A DNA stretch of 64,000 nucleotides, from NCBI RefSeq assembly GCF_003464595.1, contig NZ_QRZF01000004.1, forward strand, positions 248,001 through 312,000, in the 5' to 3' direction. Origin of the DNA: Bacteroides intestinalis. GTDB taxonomy: Bacteria; Bacteroidota; Bacteroidia; Bacteroidales; Bacteroidaceae. Positions 18,081 through 26,094 of the stretch are shown here, piece after piece; within the stretch, counting starts at the first letter, position 1, and every line of letters starts with the position of its first letter. The notes under the pieces were generated by a model that did not search any database, was not told the origin of the DNA, and worked only from the letters and a program-made list of their open reading frames with translations. Both the position numbers and the translations under genes were made by a program.

Positions 18081-18095
18081 AAACCCTGCTTTTTT
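18065..18095. terminator. terminator shared by dnaA and nitroreductase, inside both genes
   Basis: A perfect 14-bp stem (18065-18078 with 18082-18095) has a three-base loop and runs of A on one side and T on the other, so it works on both strands. It includes the last codons and stops of both genes. Confidence 0.85.
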
Positions 18096-18811
18096 ATTAC
18101 TTTCCAAAGATTCTCCGACATTACTTCGTTATCTTCTTTCTTATAACGTACATCCGTAAAGACTTGCGCCAAAGTTTCTTTGTTGTTTTCAAGAATAAAC
18201 TGCTTATTTTCAGGCAAAGACTCCTTATAAGCATACAGACGATCTATATCTTCAGGGGTATAATCATGATACGTCTCCTCATGTACAATAGCTTCCAATG
18301 GCAATCGATCTACCTGTGCAGGTTCCTCGGCAGGCCAGCCCACCGTCACTGTTGTAATAGGAAATACCAATTCTGGTAACTCCAGGGCTTCGATTATCAT
18401 TTGAGGATTGTAAGTCGTCGTACCCAGATAGCATATGCCTAATCCTTTTTCTTCCGCAGCCACACAAAAAGTCTGTGCTGCCAGCAGGGCATCTACAGAA
18501 CCGGTTACGAACCACTCTAAGTTATTATACCCGGGAGTTGCTTTTCGCTGCTCGCACCATTTAGTGAAACGGCGCAGGTCTATACAAAATGTCAAAACCA
18601 CAGGCGCAGTTTTCACCATCGGCTGATTGAAATGAGCCGGTGCCAGCTTAGCTTTCCTCTCTGCATCACGCGTTACAATTACACTATACACCTGCATATT
18701 CCCGACTGTAGAGGCCCGGAACGCAGACTCAAGCAAATCATTTAACAAATCAGAAGAAATATCTTTCTGCTGATATTTGCGGATTGTTCTTCTCTGTTTT
18801 AGGATTTCCAT
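18077..18811 (-). CDS. nitroreductase-family protein
   Basis: A 244-residue FMN-dependent oxidoreductase of the NfsA/FRP type. FMN-binding residues lie in the N-terminal RRTIRKYQ segment and in [20 protein letters not shown] is the usual C-terminal-domain segment. Physiological role is uncertain: it could reduce quinones, flavins or nitroaromatics, and such enzymes activate metronidazole in anaerobes. The start is at 18811, because the upstream TTG lies inside the promoter box. The gene ends in the terminator hairpin shared with dnaA and overlaps dnaA by four bases. Confidence 0.88.
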   Translation of the reverse strand: MEILKQRRTIRKYQQKDISSDLLNDLLESAFRASTVGNMQVYSVIVTRDAERKAKLAPAHFNQPMVKTAPVVLTFCIDLRRFTKWCEQRKATPGYNNLEWFVTGSVDALLAAQTFCVAAEEKGLGICYLGTTTYNPQMIIEALELPELVFPITTVTVGWPAEEPAQVDRLPLEAIVHEETYHDYTPEDIDRLYAYKESLPENKQFILENNKETLAQVFTDVRYKKEDNEVMSENLWKVIKKQGF

Positions 18812-18826
18812 TCTTTTATTTTTTTG

Positions 18827-18834
18827 CAAATATA
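18827..18834 (-). promoter_or_regulatory. -7 box for the nitroreductase
   Basis: On the minus strand this reads TATATTTG, 15 bases before the ATG at 18811. Confidence 0.65.
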
Positions 18835-19067
18835 GAAAAAGAATAGCAGATTGTTGTCAAAGAACGAGTTTAATGTTTATCCATGTTTTCTAAAATCGAT
18901 TAGCCTACTCAACCAAAGCATAAAAACAATTTTCTTTTTTGGAAACTTTTTGTTCATACAATAATGCTAATATTTTATAAATCAGCAAACTATTATTCAG
19001 AAATGGAAATCTCACAGCCTGTTCATAATTTATTCTATTTTTATTTTGCTATAATAAAAAACATTCT
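18835..19067. other. AT-rich spacer before nrdJ
   Basis: No gene or clear structure is visible. One sequence (18877-18885, TTATCCATG) resembles a DnaA box at 7 of 9 positions, which is too weak alone. Confidence 0.4.
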
Positions 19068-19075
19068 TAGCTTTG
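19045..19075 (+). promoter_or_regulatory. nrdJ promoter with both -33 and -7 boxes
   Basis: TTTG at 19045-19048 and TAGCTTTG at 19068-19075 are separated by 19 bases, matching the full Bacteroides consensus. The GTG start is 76 bases downstream. Confidence 0.7.
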
Positions 19076-19151
19076 CAATCACATTTGTTAATGATAGGTA
19101 TTACTTCTACACTCTTACTTATTAAAAAATAAATCTAAGGAAAAAAGCATC

Positions 19152-21689
19152 GTGGAAAAACAAACTTATTCTTACGAGGAAGCCTATGAAGAATCTTTAC
19201 GATATTTTCAGGGCGACGAGTTAGCTGCGCGTGTTTGGGTAAACAAGTACGCAGTAAAGGACTCTTTCGGAAATATTTACGAGAAGTCTCCGAAAGACAT
19301 GCATTGGAGAATAGCCAATGAAGTAGCCCGTATCGAGGCTAAATACTCTAATCCATTAAGTGCAGAGGAACTATTCGATCTGCTCGACCACTTCAAGTAC
19401 ATCGTTCCGCAGGGAAGCCCGATGACCGGAATTGGTAACAACTATCAGGTAGCTTCTTTGTCTAACTGCTTCGTGATCGGAGTAGATGGAGAGGCGGATT
19501 CTTATGGTGCCATCTTCAAAATAGACGAAGAACAAGTACAACTCATGAAGCGCCGTGGTGGTGTAGGACACGATTTGTCGCACATCCGCCCGAAAGGTTC
19601 TCCGGTGAAAAATTCGGCCTTAACCTCTACCGGCCTGGTGCCATTCATGGAGCGTTACTCCAATTCTACGCGTGAAGTTGCTCAGGACGGACGACGTGGC
19701 GCACTGATGCTGAGTGTATCTATCAAACATCCCGATTCAGAGGCATTCATCGATGCTAAAATGACGGAAGGTAAAGTTACAGGTGCCAATGTATCTGTGA
19801 AACTGGACGATGCATTTATGACCGCTGCTATCACAGGTACTCCATATATTCAACAATATCCAGTCAATGCTGCTGAACCAACAGTACAAAAGGAAATCAA
19901 TGCAACCAATTTGTGGAAGAAGATCGTTCACAATGCATGGAAATCGGCAGAACCGGGTGTATTGTTCTGGGATACCATAATAAAAGAATCCGTACCCGAT
20001 TGCTATGCAGATTTGGGATATCGCACAGTTTCCACCAATCCATGCGGTGAAATCCCTTTGTGCCCGTATGATTCCTGCCGTTTGCTGGCTATCAATCTTT
20101 ATTCTTATGTAGTAAATCCTTTCAAACCGGATGCATACTTTGACTTTGAATTGTTCCAGAAACATGTAGCGTTGGCTCAACGCATTATGGACGATATCAT
20201 CGATCTGGAATTGGAGAAGATAGAACGCATCATGGAAAAGATTGATGCTGACCCCGAAAGCGAAGATGTGAGACATACAGAACGTGTATTGTGGGACAAG
20301 ATTTATAAGAAGAGCGGACAAGGACGCCGTACCGGTGTAGGTATTACTGCCGAAGGTGATATGCTTGCTGCACTGGGATTGCGTTACGGTACGGAAGAAG
20401 CTACCGAATTCTCTGAAAAAGTACACAAGACCGTTGCCCTGAGTGCTTACCGTTCATCGGTAGAAATGGCAAAAGAACGTGGCGCATTCGAAATTTACGA
20501 TACCGAACGTGAAAAGAATAATCCGTTCATCAATCGTTTGCGCGAAGCAGATCCCCAGTTGTATGAGGATATGAAGAAATACGGCCGCCGCAATATTGCC
20601 TGCCTCACCATTGCACCGACGGGAACCACCAGTCTGATGACTCAGACTACCTCAGGTATTGAGCCTGTATTCTTGCCCGTATACAAACGTCGTCGTAAAG
20701 TAAATCCGAACGATACTAATGTACACGTAGACTTCGTGGATGAAACCGGAGATGCTTTTGAAGAATATATTGTCTTCCACCCCAAGTTTGTTACATGGAT
20801 GGAAGCGCAAGGACACAATCCTTCTAAACGTTACACACAAGAAGAGATCGACGTATTGGTTGAGCAATCACCTTATTATAAAGCAACCTCAAACGACGTA
20901 GACTGGCTGATGAAAGTCAAGATGCAGGGACGTATCCAGAAATGGGTAGACCACTCCATCAGTGTGACCATCAACCTGCCGAACGATGTGGATGAAGACC
21001 TGGTAAACCGCCTGTATGTAGAGGCATGGAAATCCGGTTGTAAAGGTTGTACGGTTTATCGTGACGGTTCACGTTCGGGCGTACTCATTTCTGCCAAGAG
21101 CGATAAGAAAGAAGAAATGCCTCCTTGCAAACCGCCTACGGTAGTAGAAACCCGCCCGTCAGTTCTGGATGCCGACATCGTACGTTTCCAGAATAATAAA
21201 GAAAAGTGGGTGGCATTCGTCGGTCTGCTGGACGGACATCCTTACGAAATCTTCACCGGTCTTCAGGATGACGATGAAGGCATTATTCTGCCGAAGAACG
21301 TTACTTCCGGACACATTATTAAGAAGGTGGACAAGGACGGTAGCAAGCGTTACGACTTCCAGTTCCAGAACAAACGCGGATATAAAGTCACCATTGAAGG
21401 TCTGTCCGAAAAGTTCAACAAGGAATACTGGAACTACGCCAAACTAATCTCCGGAGTATTGCGTTATCGTATGCCTATCGAACAGGTTATCAAGCTGGTC
21501 GGCTCTTTGCAACTGGACAGCGAAAGCATCAATACCTGGAAGAACGGTGTGGAACGCGCATTGAAGAAATACATAACGGACGGCACAGAAGCCAAAGGCA
21601 AGAAATGTCCGAACTGCGGCAACGAAACACTTGTATATCAGGAAGGTTGCCTCATTTGTACCACTTGCGGAGCTTCACGTTGCGGATAA
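19152..21689 (+). CDS. nrdJ: adenosylcobalamin-dependent ribonucleotide reductase (class II)
   Basis: An 845-residue enzyme that reduces ribonucleotides to deoxyribonucleotides with a coenzyme-B12-generated thiyl radical. Seen: the NCFVIGV cysteine region, NPCGEIPL with its radical-site Cys, and the APTGTTS phosphate-binding loop. The C-terminal zinc ribbon (CPNCGNE ... CLICTTCGASRCG) is a typical class II ending with redox cysteines. The likely start is GTG at 19152; I find no in-frame ATG nearby with a better position. It works without oxygen or a radical-generating partner, suitable for an anaerobe, and depends on B12. malQ follows 135 bases later and probably has its own promoter. Confidence 0.95.
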   Translation: MEKQTYSYEEAYEESLRYFQGDELAARVWVNKYAVKDSFGNIYEKSPKDMHWRIANEVARIEAKYSNPLSAEELFDLLDHFKYIVPQGSPMTGIGNNYQVASLSNCFVIGVDGEADSYGAIFKIDEEQVQLMKRRGGVGHDLSHIRPKGSPVKNSALTSTGLVPFMERYSNSTREVAQDGRRGALMLSVSIKHPDSEAFIDAKMTEGKVTGANVSVKLDDAFMTAAITGTPYIQQYPVNAAEPTVQKEINATNLWKKIVHNAWKSAEPGVLFWDTIIKESVPDCYADLGYRTVSTNPCGEIPLCPYDSCRLLAINLYSYVVNPFKPDAYFDFELFQKHVALAQRIMDDIIDLELEKIERIMEKIDADPESEDVRHTERVLWDKIYKKSGQGRRTGVGITAEGDMLAALGLRYGTEEATEFSEKVHKTVALSAYRSSVEMAKERGAFEIYDTEREKNNPFINRLREADPQLYEDMKKYGRRNIACLTIAPTGTTSLMTQTTSGIEPVFLPVYKRRRKVNPNDTNVHVDFVDETGDAFEEYIVFHPKFVTWMEAQGHNPSKRYTQEEIDVLVEQSPYYKATSNDVDWLMKVKMQGRIQKWVDHSISVTINLPNDVDEDLVNRLYVEAWKSGCKGCTVYRDGSRSGVLISAKSDKKEEMPPCKPPTVVETRPSVLDADIVRFQNNKEKWVAFVGLLDGHPYEIFTGLQDDDEGIILPKNVTSGHIIKKVDKDGSKRYDFQFQNKRGYKVTIEGLSEKFNKEYWNYAKLISGVLRYRMPIEQVIKLVGSLQLDSESINTWKNGVERALKKYITDGTEAKGKKCPNCGNETLVYQEGCLICTTCGASRCG

Positions 21690-21704
21690 AAACAGATCTG
21701 CGAA

Positions 21705-21726
21705 ATGCAAGCACAAACGTTTGCAT
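21705..21726. promoter_or_regulatory. dyad between nrdJ and malQ
   Basis: A perfect 10-bp palindrome CAAACGTTTG (21714-21723) overlaps the right arm of an ATGCAA/TTGCAT pair. It has the look of a LacI-type operator, but no regulator is nearby. Confidence 0.35.
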
Positions 21727-21824
21727 AGGAATTTAAAAAACTTAGATAGCGGTAGCTGCTTGATTATGCGGAATAATGTCTATACTTGCATAGTCAATGC
21801 AGCTATTACTAAATCTAATATTAT

Positions 21825-24524
21825 ATGATACTATCTTTTCATATCGAGTACCGCACAAGTTGGGGTGAAGAGGTCAGAGTCTTAGGATCTATTCTTGAAC
21901 TGGGTAACAATCAGCCTGGTAAAGCCATACCTTTACAAACAGTGGATGGCATTCACTGGACTTTAGATGCGGACATTCAAGCGCCTGAAAACGGCATCGT
22001 ACAATACAGTTATCACATTTATCGCGACGGCAAAGATACACGTACGGAGTGGAACAGCCTTCCTCGCACGCTCTATGTATCGGCTGACAAGAAGAAAGTC
22101 TACCGCCTGCAAGACTGCTGGAAGAATCTGCCAGAACAGCAATACTTCTACACGTCTGCTTTCACGGAGTCCCTGCTTGCACATCCCGAACGTAACGCCG
22201 CTCCAAAGAGCCACAAGAAAGGATTATTGATCAAGGCGTATGCTCCATGCATCGACAATGATCACTGTCTGGGCATTTGCGGCAACCAGAAAGTTCTGGG
22301 AGATTGGGATGCGGATAAAGCCGTTCTGATGAGCGACGCCAACTTCCCGGAATGGCAGGTTGAAGTAGACGCCTCGAAAATCAGCTTCCCGCTGGAGTAT
22401 AAATTCATCCTTTATAATAAGAAAGAGCGTCGTGCCGTGGCATGGGAAAACAACCCCAACCGCTACATGGCCGATCCGCAGATAGGTGCTAACGAAACAC
22501 TGGTGATCGGTGACCGTTACGTTTACTTCGCCCTACCCGACTGGAAAGGAGCCGGAGTAGCCGTGCCCATCTTCTCGCTGCGCTCCGAAAAGAGCTTCGG
22601 CGTAGGTGACTTTGGCGACCTGAAACAAATGATAGACTGGGCTGTACTTACCCGCCAGAAAGCCGTACAGATATTACCTATCAACGACACCACCATGACA
22701 CATACATGGACGGATTCTTATCCGTACAACAGCATATCCATTTATGCGTTCCACCCCATGTATGCCGATCTGAAACAGATGGGTACGTTGAAGGACAAAA
22801 AGGCAATGGCAGAATTCAATAAACGGCAGAAAGAGCTGAATGCTTTGCCTACCGTAGACTATGAAGCAGTAAACCAGACAAAATGGGAGTTCTTCCGCCT
22901 GATATACAAACAGGAAGGTGAACAAGTTCTGGCATCCGATGCCTTCCGGAAGTTCTTCGAGAACAACAAAGAATGGTTACAGCCATACGCTGTGTTCAGC
23001 TATCTGCGCGATGCCTACAAGACACCCAACTTCCGCGAATGGCCGAAATTCACAGAATACAAAGCAGAAGAAATAGAAAAGTTATGCCAGCCGGAATCTG
23101 CCGACTATCCGCATATCGCCATCTACTTCTTCATCCAGTTCCACCTGCACCTGCAACTGCTGGCTGCAACGGAACACGCACGAGCCAATGGTGTAGTACT
23201 GAAAGGTGACATTCCTATCGGTATCAGCCGCAACAGCGTTGAAGCGTGGACAGAACCCTACTACTTCAACCTGAACGGACAAGCGGGTGCACCACCCGAT
23301 GACTTCTCCGTGAACGGTCAGAACTGGGGCTTCCCTACTTACAACTGGGACGTAATGGAGAAAGACGGTTATTCCTGGTGGATGAAGCGTTTCCGCAAGA
23401 TGTCGGAATACTTCGACGCCTACCGTATCGACCACATCCTGGGCTTCTTCCGCATTTGGGAAATCCCGATGCATGCCGTACATGGACTGCTGGGCCAGTT
23501 TGTTCCCGCCCTGCCGATGACGCGCGAAGAAATAGAGGGCTACGGAATGGCATTCCGCGAAGATTTCTTCACGAAACCCTATATCCATGAATACTTCCTC
23601 GGACAAATGTTCGGCCCGCATACTGATTATGTAAAGCAGACCTTCATAGAGCCTACGGAAACATGGGAAATATATCGCATGCGTCCCGAGTTCGACACAC
23701 AGCGCAAAGTAGAGGCTTACTTTGCCGGAAAGACGGACGAAGACAGCATCTGGATACGCGATGGCCTGTACGCATTAATCAGTGACGTACTGTTTGTGCC
23801 CGACCGTGAAGACCCGAACAAATTCCATCCGCGCATCGGCGTACAACACGATTACATCTACCGTGCTCTGAATGATTGGGAGAAGGCGGCATTCAATCGT
23901 TTGTACGATCAGTATTACTATCATCGCCACAACGAGTTCTGGCGCGAACAAGCCATGAAGAAGTTGCCGCAACTGACGCAATCCACCCGTATGCTGGTAT
24001 GCGGTGAAGACCTCGGTATGATCCCCGACTGTGTGGCTTGGGTGATGAACGACCTGCGCATCCTTAGTCTGGAGATACAACGCATGCCGAAAGATCCTTC
24101 ACAGGAATTCGGACATCCGGACTGGTATCCGTACCGCTCGGTTTGCACCATCTCTACGCATGATATGTCTACGCTGCGCGGCTGGTGGGAAGAAGATTTC
24201 CAACAAACGCAACGGTACTACAACACCATGCTGGGACACTACGGCGCCGCACCTGCCGTTGCCACTCCGGAACTTTGCGAACAAGTGGTACGCAACCACC
24301 TTTACAGCAACTCTATCCTGTGCATCCTCTCCTTGCAGGACTGGATGGCTATGGACGGAAAATGGCGCAACCCCAATGTACAGGAAGAGCGCATCAACGT
24401 GCCTGCCAACCCCAGACATTACTGGCGCTACCGTATGCACCTGACGCTGGAACAACTGATGAAAGCGGATAGCCTGAACGAGAAGATCAAAGGACTGATA
24501 GAACAGACCGGACGAAAAGGATAA
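21825..24524 (+). CDS. malQ: 4-alpha-glucanotransferase (amylomaltase, DPE2 type)
   Basis: An 899-residue GH77 enzyme that transfers glucosyl units between malto-oligosaccharides and acts in cytosolic starch or glycogen breakdown. Residues ~1-115 and ~130-235 are two CBM20-type starch-binding modules (IEYRTSWGEEVRVLGSI; LGICGNQKVLGDWD). The GH77 barrel follows, with FSLRSEKSFGVGDFGDL, KGDIPIGISRNSVEAW, the nucleophile Asp in YRIDHILGFFRIW, the acid/base Glu in CGEDLGMIP, and the third catalytic Asp in STHDMSTLRGWW. The family's insertion within the barrel is seen between them. Plant DPE2 has the same layout. Its 3' region holds the 22-bp array and a long terminator. Confidence 0.95.
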   Translation: MILSFHIEYRTSWGEEVRVLGSILELGNNQPGKAIPLQTVDGIHWTLDADIQAPENGIVQYSYHIYRDGKDTRTEWNSLPRTLYVSADKKKVYRLQDCWKNLPEQQYFYTSAFTESLLAHPERNAAPKSHKKGLLIKAYAPCIDNDHCLGICGNQKVLGDWDADKAVLMSDANFPEWQVEVDASKISFPLEYKFILYNKKERRAVAWENNPNRYMADPQIGANETLVIGDRYVYFALPDWKGAGVAVPIFSLRSEKSFGVGDFGDLKQMIDWAVLTRQKAVQILPINDTTMTHTWTDSYPYNSISIYAFHPMYADLKQMGTLKDKKAMAEFNKRQKELNALPTVDYEAVNQTKWEFFRLIYKQEGEQVLASDAFRKFFENNKEWLQPYAVFSYLRDAYKTPNFREWPKFTEYKAEEIEKLCQPESADYPHIAIYFFIQFHLHLQLLAATEHARANGVVLKGDIPIGISRNSVEAWTEPYYFNLNGQAGAPPDDFSVNGQNWGFPTYNWDVMEKDGYSWWMKRFRKMSEYFDAYRIDHILGFFRIWEIPMHAVHGLLGQFVPALPMTREEIEGYGMAFREDFFTKPYIHEYFLGQMFGPHTDYVKQTFIEPTETWEIYRMRPEFDTQRKVEAYFAGKTDEDSIWIRDGLYALISDVLFVPDREDPNKFHPRIGVQHDYIYRALNDWEKAAFNRLYDQYYYHRHNEFWREQAMKKLPQLTQSTRMLVCGEDLGMIPDCVAWVMNDLRILSLEIQRMPKDPSQEFGHPDWYPYRSVCTISTHDMSTLRGWWEEDFQQTQRYYNTMLGHYGAAPAVATPELCEQVVRNHLYSNSILCILSLQDWMAMDGKWRNPNVQEERINVPANPRHYWRYRMHLTLEQLMKADSLNEKIKGLIEQTGRKG

Positions 24525-24578
24525 TATTCAGGCAACACCTCAGTGCTTTAATTATCAGCGCATTGCATTTACATTTCA

Positions 24579-24710
24579 TTTACGCCATGATGTAAAAGCA
24601 TTTACCGCTGGATGTAACGACCTTTACCGCTTATTGTAACGCTCTTTACCTCCTATTGTAAACGCTTTTACCTCGGCATGTAAATGGAGTTACCATTTGA
24701 GGTAAACAAG
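24579..24710. repeat. tandem array of six 22-bp units
   Basis: Six units of exactly 22 bp: 24579-24600, 24601-24622, 24623-24644, 24645-24666, 24667-24688 and 24689-24710. Each carries TTAC at positions 2-5 and GTAA at positions 14-17, an inverted pair with eight bases between, while the other bases vary. Unit six starts with G instead of T. Units 2-6 have C at position 6; position 18 is A or C. Gaps are uniform, so the array is not a chance alignment. It lies after the malQ stop and before its terminator, so it would be transcribed. Confidence 0.85.
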
Positions 24711-24724
24711 ATAACAATGAAAGG

Positions 24725-24785
24725 AAACAGCCGTGTCCTCGTAAGGTGAAATACATTCACCTGCCGAGGGCACGGCTGTTTGTTC
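24725..24785 (+). terminator. long hairpin terminator of malQ
   Basis: A stem of 24725-24735 with 24771-24781 is extended by TCCTCG/CGAGGG and AGGTGAA/TTCACCT around a five-base loop. A short T-rich tail follows. Confidence 0.75.
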
Positions 24786-24833
24786 GTAAGATGTGATTAC
24801 CTGTTCGCAGGATGACAGGACACAGAAACTTAG

Positions 24834-25271
24834 TTACCAGTTATATTCCTCTACATAACTATCGAAATACTCCCCTTTTTGCAGGCCCAGTTTCTTGGCC
24901 AAGGCAATTACTTCTTGTTGTTCTGCAGGCGACAGCAGCGTTTCTCCTTTCCGCTTCTGATAATATTTTCTGATTCCCCATCGACCAATCAGCCCGTAGC
25001 GGAAGGTTCCTGATACGCTGACTGCCAGAGCTTCCGTAGTACACACGAAACCTTTGGCATAGTTCACTTTCTTGTTGGAACGGTAATACTCACATTTCCC
25101 CGCCATAGCCTCAATCGTTTTCGGATTCAGCGTAGGCAGAAAAGTAATGTTTGCCGGAGCATGAGAGTATGCAATCCGGCGTAAACAAGTGTCGGCATGA
25201 GAACAATCTGCTGCTGCGCACAGACCAAAGTTATGGGGCACTTTTGAATAATCAAATGTTTCTTTTTCCAT
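24834..25271 (-). CDS. DUF6078-like protein
   Basis: A 145-residue protein of unknown function seen in several copies in Bacteroides genomes. The N-terminal half holds a cysteine pattern (CAAADCSHADTC, then KCEYYRS), suggesting a metal site. The C-terminal half has RYGLIGRWGIRKYYQKRKGE, a basic helical segment, and it ends in YVEEYNW, a typical family end. Starting at the ATG at 25271 avoids the promoter box that the longer frame includes. It is convergent to malQ and divergent from folB. No role is known. Confidence 0.7.
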   Translation of the reverse strand: MEKETFDYSKVPHNFGLCAAADCSHADTCLRRIAYSHAPANITFLPTLNPKTIEAMAGKCEYYRSNKKVNYAKGFVCTTEALAVSVSGTFRYGLIGRWGIRKYYQKRKGETLLSPAEQQEVIALAKKLGLQKGEYFDSYVEEYNW

Positions 25272-25299
25272 TATATTTATAAGATTAATGATTGAAGGG

Positions 25300-25307
25300 C
25301 AAAGGTA
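25300..25307 (-). promoter_or_regulatory. -7 box for the DUF6078-like gene
   Basis: On the minus strand this reads TACCTTTG, 28 bases before the ATG at 25271. Confidence 0.65.
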
Positions 25308-25385
25308 CAACATATATTACAGACTGGTACGATTTTCTTCAGATACAAATATACCTGTTTTCTTTGTTTACTGGGCAGTTATTCT

Positions 25386-25393
25386 TATTTTTG
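25386..25393 (+). promoter_or_regulatory. -7 box for folB
   Basis: TATTTTTG lies 24 bases before the folB ATG. Confidence 0.5.
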
Positions 25394-25417
25394 TCATTAA
25401 CCTAATATTCCATTGAT

Positions 25418-25780
25418 ATGAACAGTTATATATTCCTTGATAACGTCCGTTTCTTTGCCTACCACGGTGTAGGTCAGCAAGAGCGGGAAGTAGGTAATGA
25501 ATTTGTCATTAACCTGAAATTGAAAGTCGATATTGCGCGTGCAGCCGAGACTGACGATGTGACACATACCGTCAGCTATGCCGATGTATACGAAAATGTG
25601 AAAGCTGAGATGGAGATACCTTCTAAATTGCTGGAACATGTTTGCGGACGTATCGTAAAGCGCCTGTTTCGCACTTTCCCCACCGTAAAAGCTATTGAAC
25701 TGAAACTCGCTAAACGCAATCCGCCCATGGGAGCCGATTTGGATGCGGCAGGGGTGGAAGTACAATGCGAAAGAGTTTAA
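25418..25780 (+). CDS. folB: dihydroneopterin aldolase
   Basis: A 120-residue folate-synthesis enzyme that cleaves dihydroneopterin to hydroxymethyl-dihydropterin and glycolaldehyde. Seen: FFAYHGVGQQEREVGNEF, with the pterin-binding Glu22, and a C-terminal ELKLAKRNPP holding the catalytic lysine. Length is typical for the octameric family. Unlike in many bacteria, folK or folP is not adjacent. Confidence 0.95.
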   Translation: MNSYIFLDNVRFFAYHGVGQQEREVGNEFVINLKLKVDIARAAETDDVTHTVSYADVYENVKAEMEIPSKLLEHVCGRIVKRLFRTFPTVKAIELKLAKRNPPMGADLDAAGVEVQCERV

Positions 25781-25820
25781 CCCCCTTCTACTGAATTTCT
25801 AAATTATTCCTTTTTCTATT

Positions 25821-25873
25821 CTTTCAGTCCTCAACAAACACTCTACTCAGTAGTGTTTGCAGAGAACTGAAAG
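25821..25873 (+). terminator. probable terminator after folB
   Basis: CTTTCAGT (25821-25828) pairs with ACTGAAAG (25866-25873), and CAAACACT (25835-25842) with AGTGTTTG (25852-25859) inside. A short GGTTCTT tail follows, so termination efficiency is uncertain. Confidence 0.5.
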
Positions 25874-26063
25874 GGTTCTTCAACTTTACCCTCCGACTTA
25901 TCCCCCGGTATTCACCTCTATTTTTACAATCTCTTCTATTCCCCTTCCCGACTTTATATACCTCTGCCCTGTATCGCCCTACTGATGAGGGATACAGAAA
26001 GAAAAGTAAAATAGATACAGATTTTAGAATGAGCCAAAGGTCTATTTAATAAATAATTATTTA

Positions 26064-26071
26064 TACCTTTG
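26064..26071 (+). promoter_or_regulatory. -7 box for the TPR regulator
   Basis: TACCTTTG lies 23 bases before the ATG at 26095. Confidence 0.65.
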
Positions 26072-26094
26072 CTGTCAACAAAATAACCGACCCA

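Larger units (their letters stand above)
24525..24833. other. 3' region of malQ with array and terminator
   Basis: No gene is visible here. From left to right: 54 bases of plain sequence, the six-unit 22-bp array (24579-24710), a long hairpin terminator (24725-24781), and a short spacer before the convergent DUF6078-like gene. Confidence 0.6.
25781..26094. other. spacer after folB, with a composite hairpin
   Basis: No gene is visible. A nested inverted repeat (25821-25873) follows folB; the rest is C/T-rich and then AT-rich until the promoter of the TPR gene. Confidence 0.5.

Noticed and set aside
21631..21828. 65-codon frame across the end of nrdJ
   Set aside because: It overlaps the zinc-ribbon coding end of nrdJ in another frame and has no gene-like features.
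24579..24710. Reading the 22-bp array as CRISPR
   Set aside because: The non-conserved parts between half-sites are only five to eight bases, and no cas gene is present.
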